Shown: positions 26,437 through 35,570, counted from the first letter of the stretch. The stretch is DNA of 64,000 nt from Planctomycetota bacterium (GCA_020638655.1 JACKIC010000006.1:172001-236000), one strand, 5' to 3'. The notes: generated from the sequence alone by a model not told the origin. Translations and numbers: made by a program.

Positions 26437-28074
26437 CCCGCCCTGCCCGCTGGGCAGGCGGGCCTTCTCGAACTCGTCCCCGGGCGTCCAGCGCGGCGCC
26501 TGGTCGGCGTTCGCCGTGGTGACCAAACACTCGAGCAGCAGGCGCAGGTCGTCGACCGCGCCGTCGTAGTTCCACCACGGCGCGATCTCGTCGGTCGGCT
26601 GGTGGTAGTGCACCGCGGTGTAGCTGTTCTTCATGCGGCGGCGGTCCTCGGGGCGGTCGAGGAAGTCCTTGCCGGCCTTGAAGTAGGCCGCGGGCACACC
26701 GATGCGCGCGAAGTTGAAGTGGTCGCTGCGGTAGAACAGGCCCAGATCCGGGTTGCTGTCCGGGGTCAGGTGCCGGCCGCGCTGCTCGGCGATCGTGCTC
26801 GCGAGCCCGGTGAGGCTGTTCTTGCCGTAGCCGATGAACTCGAGGTCGCGGGTGCTGCCCCAGATGTTGAGTCCGTCGACGTTGAAGTTGGCGACGAGCT
26901 GCTCGCGCGGCACGGTCGGCTGGTTGGCGAAGAACTGCGAGCCGAGCAGGCCCGACTCCTCGGCCGTCACGAACAAGAACATCAGGCTGCGTCGCGGCCG
27001 CGGCGTCAGCTGGCTCGCGGCGCGCGCGAGCGTCAGCACGCCGCCGCAGCCCGAGGCGTTGTCGACGGCGCCGTTGTAGATCGCGTCGTCGCCGCGCGGT
27101 TTGCCGATGCCGAGGTGGTCGAAGTGCGCGGTGACCACGACGTGTTCGGCGGCGAGCTGGGGGTCGCTGCCGGGCAGCACGCCGGCGATGTTCGCCGAGC
27201 GCAGTTCGCGCACGGTGTTCTCGATCGCGAGATCCAGTTTCACGCCGAGCGGCACGGGTGGCTGGTTGCCACGTTCGGCGACCCGGCGCAGGGTGTCGAG
27301 GTCCTTGCCGCCGAGGGCGCAGAGCTTCTTCGCGGCGTCCTCGCTGCACCACGAGCGCACCGGCAGCGTCGGCGCGCCGTCCACGAACGGCAGCCAGAAG
27401 TTCTCGCGGCCGTGGCTGGTCTGCACGACCTGGTAGGGGTAGCCGGCCGACTCGTTGGTGTGGATGACGATCGCGCCGACCGCGCCGCGCCGCGCGGCCT
27501 CCTCGTACTTGTAGCTCCAGCGGCCGTAGTAGAGGCGCGTCTTGCCGGCGAAGCGATCGGGGTCGTCGGCCGGGTCGTTGTTCATCACCAGCAGCACCTT
27601 GCCGCGCAGGTCGGCCTCGCCGAAGTCGTCCCAGTTCTGCTCGGGCGCGAAGATGCCGTAACCGACGAACACCAGCTCGGCGCCCTGCCACGCGGCCGTC
27701 GTCGCCGGGCTGCCCGCGACCGCGGTGTAGTCGTCGGGCGCCGAGAACGAGGCCTCCCCGTTCTCACCCGCGGCCCGCAGCGGGATCGTCACCTGCGAGG
27801 TGATGCCGAGGATCGGCACCGACTGCACCCAGCTGCCCTCCTCGCCTGCCGGCTGCAGCCCGCAGGCCTGCAGCTGCGTCGCGAGGTAGCGCTGCGCCAG
27901 GAGGTCGCCGCGCGTCCCGACGCCGCGGCCTTCGAGTTCGTCGCACGACAGGAAGCGGATGTGCGCGGCGAGCACGTCCTTGTCGACCAGCGCGTCGAGC
28001 GCGGCGCGGTCCTGGGCGAAGGTGGGAACACTCAGCGCGCACGCCGAGACGAAGAGGGGGAGGGCCTTGGGCAT
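26431..28074 (-). CDS. Secreted M28-family zinc aminopeptidase
   Basis: A 547-residue exported peptidase with a signal peptide (LPLFVSACALSVPTFAQ). The M28 catalytic domain has all expected zinc ligands: H317 (TAHFDHLG), D338 (GAVDNASG), E372/E373 (TAEESGLLGS), D400 (FNVDGLN) and H491 (VHYHQPTDE). A protease-associated (PA) domain lies inside residues ~130-230 (LVFVGYGIFAPE, GKVLLVMNNDP). It probably removes N-terminal residues from peptides in the periplasm. It is the last gene of a three-gene operon, 18 bases after the Clp_N-peptidase E fusion. Confidence 0.93.
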   Translation of the reverse strand: MPKALPLFVSACALSVPTFAQDRAALDALVDKDVLAAHIRFLSCDELEGRGVGTRGDLLAQRYLATQLQACGLQPAGEEGSWVQSVPILGITSQVTIPLRAAGENGEASFSAPDDYTAVAGSPATTAAWQGAELVFVGYGIFAPEQNWDDFGEADLRGKVLLVMNNDPADDPDRFAGKTRLYYGRWSYKYEEAARRGAVGAIVIHTNESAGYPYQVVQTSHGRENFWLPFVDGAPTLPVRSWCSEDAAKKLCALGGKDLDTLRRVAERGNQPPVPLGVKLDLAIENTVRELRSANIAGVLPGSDPQLAAEHVVVTAHFDHLGIGKPRGDDAIYNGAVDNASGCGGVLTLARAASQLTPRPRRSLMFLFVTAEESGLLGSQFFANQPTVPREQLVANFNVDGLNIWGSTRDLEFIGYGKNSLTGLASTIAEQRGRHLTPDSNPDLGLFYRSDHFNFARIGVPAAYFKAGKDFLDRPEDRRRMKNSYTAVHYHQPTDEIAPWWNYDGAVDDLRLLLECLVTTANADQAPRWTPGDEFEKARLPSGQGGR

Positions 28075-28092
28075 CGGGTGCGAATCAGCGGG

Positions 28093-29235
28093 TCACATCA
28101 AGAAGGACAGATCGGCGGCCGGCGCCAGCTCCTGCGGCGGCGCCTCGCGGCGGAACAGGCGCGCGTTGGTGGTGCCGCGCAGCGACGCCTCGTCGCCTTC
28201 CACGAGCACCATGCAACCCTCGCGGAGGCCGAGCACCGGCGTCTCGTTCTCCTCGTGGAACTGGCGCAGCCGCTCTTCGCGCGTCTCGCCCATGTGTTTG
28301 CTGGCCGGGTCGGGGTCGAGGTAGTGCGGGTTGATCTGGAACGGCACCAGGTGCAGCGCCGCGAACGACGGCGGCTGCACGATCGGCATGTCGTTGGTGG
28401 TGCGGATCGACGGCGTGGCGACGTTGGTGCCCGCGCTGCTGCCGATGTAGGGCGTGCCGGCGAAGGCGCGCTCGACGATCACGTCCATCAGCCGGTAGTG
28501 GTAGAGGGCGCGCAGCAGCCGGAAGGTGTTGCCGCCGCCGATGAACACCGCGTCGGTGTCGAGCACCGCCTTGCGCATGTCGGGGCTCGCGTGCACGGAC
28601 TTGAGATCGTGGCCCATCTTGACGAACGCGACGCGCGCCTTGGCGGCGTAGGCGTCGTGGTCGGCCAGCGCAAACGGCACGAACAGCACGGTCTTCTTCT
28701 TGCCCAGGAACTCGCCGAGCAGCTCGGCGCAGTGCTCGAGGTAGCCGCCGCCGTGCATCGTCGAGTTGCTGATCAGCAGCAGCCGGCGGTGTTGACGCAT
28801 GCTTGCCGGTTGCCACGCGATCGCCGTCGCGCGCAGCGCTTCGATGGTGATTCCGGCGGTGCGCAGGATGCGCGCCGGCAGCGACTCGCCCTCGCGCACG
28901 ATCGCCAGCAGCAGGTGCTCGGTGCCGATGTGGCGCACGCCCAGGCGCTGCGCCTCCTCGACGGTGAACTCGAGCACCACCTTGGTCTCGGGCGTGAACG
29001 GCGGCTGCGCGGTCGGCTCGGCGCTGCCCAGGCTCAGGTGCTGCAGCAGCTCGGCGCGCAGCAGCGTCGGCTCGATGCCGAAGTGGCGCAACAGCCGCGC
29101 GGCGCTGCCTTCGGTCTGCTGCAGCAGGCCGAGGAACACGTGTTCGACGTCGACGATGCCGGCGCGGAGTTCGGCGGAGGCGGCGCGGGCGAGCGCCATG
29201 ACCTTCTTGCTGTTGTCGGAGAAGCGGTCGAACAT
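28093..29235 (-). CDS. Clp N-terminal repeat domain fused to peptidase E
   Basis: A 380-residue open frame with no stop between two unrelated domains. Residues 1-145 are the double Clp N repeat of ClpC/ClpA chaperones (FDRFSDNSKKVMALA, VDVEHVFLGLLQ, then a second VRHIGTEHLLLAIV). Residues 146-380 are an S51 peptidase E (alpha-aspartyl dipeptidase) starting at an internal ATG at 28800; the nucleophile S267 sits in GSSAGTN and H304 in INPHYLDP. A separate pepE could initiate at that ATG, though I see no strong ribosome site before it. It lies 14 bases after the thioredoxin-fold gene. Whether one or two proteins are made is the main uncertainty. Confidence 0.8.
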   Translation of the reverse strand: MFDRFSDNSKKVMALARAASAELRAGIVDVEHVFLGLLQQTEGSAARLLRHFGIEPTLLRAELLQHLSLGSAEPTAQPPFTPETKVVLEFTVEEAQRLGVRHIGTEHLLLAIVREGESLPARILRTAGITIEALRATAIAWQPASMRQHRRLLLISNSTMHGGGYLEHCAELLGEFLGKKKTVLFVPFALADHDAYAAKARVAFVKMGHDLKSVHASPDMRKAVLDTDAVFIGGGNTFRLLRALYHYRLMDVIVERAFAGTPYIGSSAGTNVATPSIRTTNDMPIVQPPSFAALHLVPFQINPHYLDPDPASKHMGETREERLRQFHEENETPVLGLREGCMVLVEGDEASLRGTTNARLFRREAPPQELAPAADLSFLM

Positions 29236-29249
29236 CGGATCGGAGTCGG

Positions 29250-31280
29250 TCAGGGAAGGAGCGGTTGGAGCTTCGCGGCGAGCTCGGCCTTGCCGGCCTG
29301 CAGCAGGTCGCGGTGGATGCGGCCCGCGATGCCGCGCGGCTTGCGCTGCAGGCCATCGTCGGCGTCGAGGCTGGCGGCGCGCAGCGCCATGGCGCGCAGC
29401 AGGTCGGCGATCGCGGCCTCGTCGTTGCCCGCCGCGTGCAGCAGCTCGGCGCGGCCGGCGAGCCCCAGCACCGTGAAGTGGTGGGCCGAGTCGGCGAAGT
29501 CGGCGTTGGCCGTGGCGCTGCGGGTGAGCCGCGTGACCGCGTCGGTGTAGGCGGCGATGGCCTCGTCGCGTCGCGCGTCGCGCGTGTGCTGCTCGCCGGC
29601 GACGAGGGCGGCGTAGCCGGCGAACCACTCGGCCGTGGCGACGTCGGCGGCCTGATCGACGAACTCGGCGTAGGCCTGGCGCATTGCGTCGGCGCCGAGG
29701 TCGACGAGCAGGCGCGTGCGCCAACGTTCGTGCACGGCCGCAGAACCCGGGAGCTTGCCGACCAGGCGGCGCAGCCCGGCGCGCGCGTCGAAGCGCCGGC
29801 CGGCGTACTCGAGCAGGCCATAGCCCAGCAGGTCGGTGGTCTCGTCGACGACCTCGCGCGCCGAGAGCATCTCCAGCACCAGACGCGTGCGCGTCAGCTC
29901 GCCGCGCAGGCTCGCGTTGGCGTCGGCCTGCGCCTTGGCGTAGGCGTTCTGCACGGTCGACTGGGCGACGACGGCGAGCAGGTTGCGGGCCAGCCAGGCG
30001 TCCGGCGAGCGGTCGCTGTTGGCGGTGGCGAGCGCCAGCGAGATGGCCTTGGCCGCCGCCGCGGGATCGGCGCGGTGCCACGCCGCGATCGCCGCGACCG
30101 CGGCCGCCTCGGCGGCGAGTGTCTCGTCGCCGACCTTGGCGGCGCTGTGCTCGGCGTCGCTGAGCCACAGCTCGACGTTCTTGCCGCCGCTGTTCGCGAG
30201 CCATAGACCCAGCGCAGCCTGCGCGGTGGCCAGCTGCAGGCGCGTCGCCGCGTCGTCGGGGTTGCCGCGCAGCCGCGCCTCGCAGCGGTCGAGCTCCGCT
30301 TCGATCGACTCGCGGTCGTTGCCGTCGAACGCGGCCGCGCGCCAGGCGTTGCGCCAGGGCTGCGGCAGGCGGGCGTCGCCGTCGATGTCGAAGTGCGAAT
30401 GCAGCCGCGCGGCCGCGGGGTCCTTGCGGCCCAGCTCGCCGAGCCTGGCGACGAGTTGCCCGCGCAGCGCGGGGTCGGCGACGCGCGCGAGCGCGTCCTC
30501 GACGTCGATCAGCGCGTCGCTGGTGGCCACGGCGGCGAGGCTCGCGGCGGTCGCGCGGAACACTTCGTCGTTGCTGGAGCGCAGGCCCATGCGCAGCAGG
30601 TCGAACGGCTCGTTGGTCGCCGCGCCGGCGGCGCGCAGCAGCGCGATGCGGGCGGCGTCGTCGCCCGTGCGATAGCGCCGCTCGAGCTCGCGTCGCGACG
30701 CGGCGTCGCGCCGCGTGAACAGCTCGGCCACCTCGGTCGGCACTGCGAGCACCGCCGTCGCCGGGTCGCCGCGGTGTTCGCGGATCGCGTCGATCGCCAG
30801 CTGCATGCTGTTGTCGAGGTAGCGGTCGAACATCACCTTGCCGTCGGTCGAGATGCCGAGGTGGCGCGGCGCGTTGCGCGTGCCCGAGAACCAGCGTTCG
30901 AACAGCAGCGGCTCGATGTTCTTGTGCTCGCTGCAGGTGCAACCGGGGAAGCGCGGGCACTCGACGCGGTTGCCGAGCGCGTCGTAGTCGCGGTCGTTGT
31001 GCGGGTCGGGCGACGCGACCACGCAGATGTAGCCGCGCGTCAGTTCGACGAACGCCGGGTCCTTGTAGACGGTGCCCGCGAACCGGTCGTTGAACACCTC
31101 GCCGTCGGTGTTGACCGCGATCAGCAGCGGCAGCCCGGTGCGCTTCTGTTCGGCGAGCGCGTCGGCGAGGTTGCGCTGCCAGGCAATCGTCGGTGCGAGC
31201 TTGACGGCCACCTCGTCACCTTGCGGTGCGGCGGTTGCGAGGAGCGGAGAACTGCAGACGAGCAGGATGGTTGCGAGCAT
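29250..31280 (-). CDS. Secreted thioredoxin-fold protein with HEAT/TPR-like helical body
   Basis: A 676-residue exported protein (signal LATILLVCSSPLLATAA). Residues ~30-150 look like a thioredoxin-like fold: an AEQKRTGLPLLIAVN strand, a DPAFVELTRGYICVV strand, and HLGISTDGKVMFDR at its end. The classic CxxC after the first strand is missing; a CPRFPGCTC cluster occurs later. Residues ~170-676 are helical, first HEAT-like (AARIALLRAAGAATNEPF), then TPR-like Ala/Leu pairs. It could be a thiol-independent binding scaffold. First gene of the operon with the Clp_N-peptidase E fusion and the M28 peptidase; divergent from the lipoprotein at 31388. Confidence 0.75.
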   Translation of the reverse strand: MLATILLVCSSPLLATAAPQGDEVAVKLAPTIAWQRNLADALAEQKRTGLPLLIAVNTDGEVFNDRFAGTVYKDPAFVELTRGYICVVASPDPHNDRDYDALGNRVECPRFPGCTCSEHKNIEPLLFERWFSGTRNAPRHLGISTDGKVMFDRYLDNSMQLAIDAIREHRGDPATAVLAVPTEVAELFTRRDAASRRELERRYRTGDDAARIALLRAAGAATNEPFDLLRMGLRSSNDEVFRATAASLAAVATSDALIDVEDALARVADPALRGQLVARLGELGRKDPAAARLHSHFDIDGDARLPQPWRNAWRAAAFDGNDRESIEAELDRCEARLRGNPDDAATRLQLATAQAALGLWLANSGGKNVELWLSDAEHSAAKVGDETLAAEAAAVAAIAAWHRADPAAAAKAISLALATANSDRSPDAWLARNLLAVVAQSTVQNAYAKAQADANASLRGELTRTRLVLEMLSAREVVDETTDLLGYGLLEYAGRRFDARAGLRRLVGKLPGSAAVHERWRTRLLVDLGADAMRQAYAEFVDQAADVATAEWFAGYAALVAGEQHTRDARRDEAIAAYTDAVTRLTRSATANADFADSAHHFTVLGLAGRAELLHAAGNDEAAIADLLRAMALRAASLDADDGLQRKPRGIAGRIHRDLLQAGKAELAAKLQPLLP

Positions 31281-31387
31281 GCGGAACGTGCGGGGGCCGC
31301 CGATGCGCCGCGCCCCGCGGCTGGGCGATCATAAGCGTTGGTGGTAGAACCCCCGCAGGAGTTGTTCCGACTCCGAGGACCGGTGCA

Positions 31388-32224
31388 ATGAGAGCGAGAT
31401 CGTACCTTTGGTTGATCCTGTGTCTCGTCGCGGGCTGCTCGGCGCCTGGCGCCGCGAGCCAGCCTGCGGACTACGCCGAGGGCTACGCCGTGGATCAGGG
31501 CTACGCCATGGATCACCGGGGGCTGAGCGGCGGCGAACGTCGCCCGACCCAGGAGGTCCTCACACTCGACGACGTGACCAACGGACTGCAGATGAACCTG
31601 GCTCGCCTCGACACGCTCGCCGAGGCCGAGGACCCTGGCGCTGTGGCTCCCGGCAATGGCGCCCCCGACCGGATGCTCGTCTATCGCGGCCGGATCGACG
31701 TCGAGGTGTCGCGCACCGACGAGGCTTCGACGAAGTTCCTCGCGGAGGTCGTCGCCTGGGGCGGGCACCTGCAGCAGCAGGAGCAGCGAGCCGAGCGGGG
31801 CGCGGTGATCCTGACCGTGCGCGTGCCGGCGGCCCACTTCGACGAGGCATTCACAGCGCTGCGCGAAGCGGGCCGCGTGCTCGGTGAGTCGCGCCAGGCC
31901 GAGGACGTCACCGAGGAGTTCCTCGATCTCGGCATCCGCCTCGACAACGCGATCAAGTCGCGCGACCGCCTGCTCGAGGTGCTGGCCAAGGCGAGCAAGG
32001 TCGAGGACGTGCTCGCAGTCGAGAAGGAGCTGCGGCGGCTGACCGAGGAGATCGAACGCATGGAGGGCCGCCGCAAGTTCCTCGCCGACCGCGTCGCGAT
32101 GGCGACGATCGCGGCGACGTTCTTGTCCAACCAGGACGCGCCGCCGCCGGTCAAGAAGCGGCGTCCGAGCCGCTTCGACTGGATCAACAGCCTCGGGCCG
32201 CGCCGCGTGATGGAGGGCTACTGA
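31388..32224 (+). CDS. DUF4349-type lipoprotein
   Basis: A 278-residue lipoprotein with lipobox LVAGC. After a Gly/Tyr/Ala-rich region, residues ~95-255 match the DUF4349 family: LVYRGRIDVEVSRTDEAS, ILTVRVPAAHFDEAF, GIRLDNAIKSRDRL and a long coiled coil (EKELRRLTEEIERMEG). Many DUF4349 proteins have a C-terminal membrane segment; here the protein ends soon after the coiled coil. Role unknown. The ATG at 31388 is the start of the lipoprotein signal. The stop is one base before the next lipoprotein's ATG, so the pair is an operon. Confidence 0.85.
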   Translation: MRARSYLWLILCLVAGCSAPGAASQPADYAEGYAVDQGYAMDHRGLSGGERRPTQEVLTLDDVTNGLQMNLARLDTLAEAEDPGAVAPGNGAPDRMLVYRGRIDVEVSRTDEASTKFLAEVVAWGGHLQQQEQRAERGAVILTVRVPAAHFDEAFTALREAGRVLGESRQAEDVTEEFLDLGIRLDNAIKSRDRLLEVLAKASKVEDVLAVEKELRRLTEEIERMEGRRKFLADRVAMATIAATFLSNQDAPPPVKKRRPSRFDWINSLGPRRVMEGY

Positions 32225-32225
32225 G

Positions 32226-32684
32226 ATGAACCTGAGAGTCCTTGCCCTGCTGCTGTGCGGCTTCGCCGCCGCGTGCGCGACGCCGATCGAGCTGCCTTCG
32301 GACTTCGTCGAGGTCGACGACTACGCCGGGTTCACCGCCGTGACCGCCGACGAGGCCCGCCTGCAGGTCCGCGAACTGCACGATTCGAGCGAGGCGGCGC
32401 TGGCCTTCTGGATCGAGGCGGTGCGGCACGACTTCGTCGACCAGCGCGGCTATCAGCTCATCGACGAAGGTGAGGTGAACGATCGCGCGGGCACGCCCGG
32501 GCACTGGTTCCAGTGCGCCGCCAACGTCGGCGGCGAGCGCGTCGGCTACCTGCTCGCGGTCTGGGCCGACGGCGCCTTCTGGTCGGGCACCGACCTGTTC
32601 GTCGTCGAGTTCGCCGCCCGTGAGGAGGTGTTCGCGGCGCGCCTGCAGGCGGTGCGCGACGCCCTGAAGACCGTGCGGCGCTGA
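32226..32684 (+). CDS. Small lipoprotein, unknown function
   Basis: A 152-residue lipoprotein, lipobox FAAAC after MNLRVLALLLCG. The mature protein is acidic with two Trp-containing motifs (LAFWIEAVRHDFVDQRGY and GHWFQCAANVGGERVGYLLAVW), and looks like a compact alpha/beta domain. No family recognised. It follows the DUF4349 lipoprotein by one base, so both are probably made together. It ends six bases from the convergent anti-sigma-like gene at 32691. Confidence 0.75.
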   Translation: MNLRVLALLLCGFAAACATPIELPSDFVEVDDYAGFTAVTADEARLQVRELHDSSEAALAFWIEAVRHDFVDQRGYQLIDEGEVNDRAGTPGHWFQCAANVGGERVGYLLAVWADGAFWSGTDLFVVEFAAREEVFAARLQAVRDALKTVRR

Positions 32685-32690
32685 GCGGCG

Positions 32691-33449
32691 TCAGTTGCCG
32701 TTCTGCGGTGGCGGTGGCGGTGGCGGCGGCGGTGGCGTGCTGCTGCTGCGCATCAGCTCGAGGGCGTCGTTCCGGAACTGCTGCCCCTCTTGGGTCGTCA
32801 TCTCGACCTCGTGCAGGCCGACCGCCGCGCGTTCGGTCAGGTAGCGGAGCCGCAGCAGCTGTTCGCGGCGTTGGTCGAGCGTCAGGGCCGGGTCGCTCAC
32901 GGCGGTGCAGGCATCGAGCAGGCTCGGGCCGGGCTGTAGTTGCCGATACTTGCCGCCGTCGGTCAGCGCGGCGTGTGCTGCGGCGATCGCCGCCGTGGCG
33001 GCTTCGGCGAGCTCCGCGTCGTTCTGGGCGACGCCGCGCAGCGTCATCAGCGCGTAGTTGCAGTGTTCGGAGAGCACTTGCACGGCCTTGATACGCCCCT
33101 GCTCGTCGCCGGCTGCGCCGCCGGCGGCGTCGATCGCGGCGGCGAACTGGTCTTCGTGGGAGGCGGCCGGGTTCCCCGCATCGGCTGCCCGTCTGCCGGC
33201 CCAAGCAAGCGAACCGGCGAGCAGCACGATCAACAGCGCCGCCGCGGCGAGCAGCTGGCGGCTGATCACCCGGCGCGGGGCCGGCGCTTCGCCGACGGCG
33301 CGCCGCACCCAGGCCTCGATCAGCTCCGGCGGCAGCGGCGGCGCGGGCTCGACCTCGGTGAGTTGCTGTTCGGCTTCGGCCAACGTGCGCGGATCCGACA
33401 GCTGCTGCCGCAGCACCCGCTCGGCGGCGCGGTTGCTCGAGTCAGGCAT
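32691..33449 (-). CDS. One-pass membrane protein, putative anti-sigma factor
   Basis: A 252-residue protein encoded right after an ECF sigma factor; its ATG at 33449 overlaps the sigma stop by 8 bases (ATGCCTGA). The N-terminal ~70 residues are cytoplasmic-like and charged, then one membrane helix (LLAAAALLIVLLAGSLAWAG), then an Ala-rich helical outer domain (to ~235) and a tail of ten prolines before QNGN. Gene order and topology suggest an anti-sigma factor, but I do not see the zinc-binding HxxxCxxC motif, so the role is inferred from context. Confidence 0.6.
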   Translation of the reverse strand: MPDSSNRAAERVLRQQLSDPRTLAEAEQQLTEVEPAPPLPPELIEAWVRRAVGEAPAPRRVISRQLLAAAALLIVLLAGSLAWAGRRAADAGNPAASHEDQFAAAIDAAGGAAGDEQGRIKAVQVLSEHCNYALMTLRGVAQNDAELAEAATAAIAAAHAALTDGGKYRQLQPGPSLLDACTAVSDPALTLDQRREQLLRLRYLTERAAVGLHEVEMTTQEGQQFRNDALELMRSSSTPPPPPPPPPPQNGN

Positions 33450-34104
33450 GGTCGGCCCTCGGCGGGGAGGTGGGGTCGACACCGGCGCGCGTGATGCGCC
33501 GTGAGATCTCGTGGCCGCGCTTACGCAGGCTCTCGAGCAGCGTCTGCCGGGCTTCGCTGCGGGCGCGATAGACGCTGCCCAGCGAGATCTGCAGCTGCGC
33601 GGCGATCTGCGACGCCGAGGTGTCGCTGTCGGCGTCGAGGTCGGCGAGGATCACCGCGCGCTGCACGTCGGGCAGCAGGAAGATGCTCGCGTAGAGGTCG
33701 GCGAGCAGCTGGCGATGGTCCAGTTCGTGCTGTACGGCCACTGCCGTCGCGGGTTCGTAGCCGTCGATCTCCTCGAGGAAGCGCAGTCCCAGCCGTTGCC
33801 TGGCGCGCAGCATGCGCAGCGCGCAGTGGCGGGCGACCACCGTGATCCAGGCGCGCAGGCTGCCCAGGGCTGGGTCGATGCGGCGCCGATGGGTCCAGGC
33901 CCGGATCATGGTCAGGTTCATCACCTCGTCGAGGGTCGACGCGTCGAACACCTTGCCGAAGTCGACCTGCAGCCGTGCGCGCACCGTGCCGCCGTGGTCG
34001 CGCAGCAGGCGGCGCAAGCCGTTCGGATCGCCGTCCGCCAGCAGGCGAAGCGTGCGCCGGTCGCGCTTGTCACTTCGCGCGCTGCTGCGGCCCTTGCGGA
34101 TCAC
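33442..34104 (-). CDS. ECF-family RNA polymerase sigma factor
   Basis: A 220-residue sigma factor. Region 2 spans about residues 38-100 (DEVMNLTMIRAWTHRRR, then LRAWITVVARHCALRML) and region 4 about 140-195 (LPDVQRAVILADL, SASQIAAQLQISLGSVYRARSEAR). There is an unusual linker of ~25 residues between the two. The GTG at 34104 is the plausible start. The membrane protein directly downstream, overlapping the stop, is its probable regulator. glyA ends 10 bases upstream on the same strand, so this gene may also be reached by transcription from glyA. Confidence 0.87.
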   Translation of the reverse strand: MIRKGRSSARSDKRDRRTLRLLADGDPNGLRRLLRDHGGTVRARLQVDFGKVFDASTLDEVMNLTMIRAWTHRRRIDPALGSLRAWITVVARHCALRMLRARQRLGLRFLEEIDGYEPATAVAVQHELDHRQLLADLYASIFLLPDVQRAVILADLDADSDTSASQIAAQLQISLGSVYRARSEARQTLLESLRKRGHEISRRITRAGVDPTSPPRADHA

Positions 34105-34114
34105 GACGAGGTGG

Positions 34115-35362
34115 TCACGGTAGCGGATAGGCCTCGCACAGCTGCTGCACGGTGGCGCGGAACGAGTCCGGATCGCCGCCGCGCACCAGGCCGACGATGA
34201 CGCGCGCCACCGCCTGGATCTCGTCGTGGCCGAAGCCGCGCGTGGTCACGGCCGGCGTGCCCAGGCGCAGGCCCGAGGTGACCATCGGCGGCCGCGGGTC
34301 GTCCGGGATCGCGTTCTTGTTGACGGCCAGGCCGGCCGCGAGGGCGCGCTCTTCGACTTCGGCGCCGGTGACGTCGGCCTTGCGCAGGTCGACGAGCACG
34401 ATGTGGTTGTCGGTGCCGCCGGTGACGATGTCGAGCCCGGCCTCGATCAGGCACTCGGCCAGCCAGTTCGCGTTGTCCTTGACGCGCTGCTGGTAGGTCT
34501 TGAACTCGGGGCGCAGCGCCTCGCCGAACGCCACCGCCTTGCCGGCGATCTGTTGCACCAGCGGGCCGCCTTGTGCGCCCGGGAACACCGCGGAGCGGAT
34601 CGCCTTGGCCGCCTCGGCCTTGGCCAGGATCATGCCGCCGCGCGGGCCGCGCAGGGTCTTGTGCGTGGTCATCGTGACCACGTCGGCGATGCCGACCGGG
34701 CTGGGCACGACGCCGGCGGCGACCAGGCCGGCCGGATGGGCGATGTCCGCCATCAGGTGGGCGCCGAACTCGCGCGCGATCTCGGCGAACCCGGCGTAGT
34801 CGATGTTGCGCGCGTAGCTGCTGCCGCCGGCGATCAGCACCTTGGGCTGGTGTTCGCGCACGACCTTGCGCACGTCGTCGAGGTCGATGCGGCCGCTGCC
34901 GTCGACGCCGTACTGCTTGGCCGAGAACAGCATGCCCGAGTGGCTGCGATCGTGACCGTGGCTCAGGTGGCCGCCGGCCTTGAGCGCCATGCCGACGATG
35001 CGGCCGCCGGGGCCTGCCAGCGCGGTCAGCGCTGCGAGGTTGGCGGTCGTGCCCGAGTGCGGCTGCACGTTGGCGTCCTCGGCGCCGAACAGCTGCATCG
35101 CGCGCTGTCGTGCCAGCTCCTCGATGCCGTCCGCGGCTTCGCAACCGCCGTAGTAACGCCGGTTGGGATAACCCTCGGCGTACTTGTCGGTGATCCTGCT
35201 GCCGCACGCCTCGCGGACCGCTGCCGAGCAGTGGTTCTCCGAGGCGATCATGGTCAGCGTATTGGCCTGACGGCGGTCCTCGCGCTGCAACCAGGCATGG
35301 ACCTCGGCATCCTGCGTCTGCAGGGGACTGGGCGGCGTCTCGACGTGGCTCACGTGGCGCAC
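34115..35362 (-). CDS. glyA: Serine hydroxymethyltransferase
   Basis: A 415-residue cytosolic PLP enzyme that converts serine and tetrahydrofolate to glycine and 5,10-methylene-tetrahydrofolate. Key motifs: IASENHCS, KYAEGYPNRRYYGGCE, the PLP lysine K235 in TTHKTLRGPRGG, and FPGAQGGPL. Length matches E. coli GlyA (417). The GTG at 35362 is chosen because GGGGAG lies six bases upstream; a second GTG at 35353 is possible. The gene is divergent from speA across ~220 bases. Confidence 0.96.
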   Translation of the reverse strand: MRHVSHVETPPSPLQTQDAEVHAWLQREDRRQANTLTMIASENHCSAAVREACGSRITDKYAEGYPNRRYYGGCEAADGIEELARQRAMQLFGAEDANVQPHSGTTANLAALTALAGPGGRIVGMALKAGGHLSHGHDRSHSGMLFSAKQYGVDGSGRIDLDDVRKVVREHQPKVLIAGGSSYARNIDYAGFAEIAREFGAHLMADIAHPAGLVAAGVVPSPVGIADVVTMTTHKTLRGPRGGMILAKAEAAKAIRSAVFPGAQGGPLVQQIAGKAVAFGEALRPEFKTYQQRVKDNANWLAECLIEAGLDIVTGGTDNHIVLVDLRKADVTGAEVEERALAAGLAVNKNAIPDDPRPPMVTSGLRLGTPAVTTRGFGHDEIQAVARVIVGLVRGGDPDSFRATVQQLCEAYPLP

Positions 35363-35368
35363 CTTACG

Positions 35369-35374
35369 CTCCCC
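35369..35374 (-). promoter_or_regulatory. Ribosome binding site for the glyA GTG start
   Basis: On the minus strand GGGGAG (35374 to 35369) lies six bases before GTG at 35362. This decides between the two GTG codons nine bases apart. Confidence 0.5.
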
Positions 35375-35570
35375 GCGGCGCACGGACCAGGGGGCGCCGG
35401 CGGTCGCTCCACCGGCGGCAACGGTTTGCCCCGCCGGGGGATGCGGTTCGCAAAAAAGGTGTCGATCTCTGCCATGCGCCGGCTGGGTGGTGTTCAATCC
35501 GCGCCCCGGGTTCCGAACGGCCGGTGCGAGCGCATGGGTGCGTTCGTGGCGCGCCGTGTTCCCGGTCATT

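Noticed and set aside
29236..30960. Open frame upstream of the Clp_N domain in the same frame
   Set aside because: It lies over the thioredoxin-fold gene and reads as Arg/Ala-rich noise; Clp_N homology begins exactly at the ATG at 29235.
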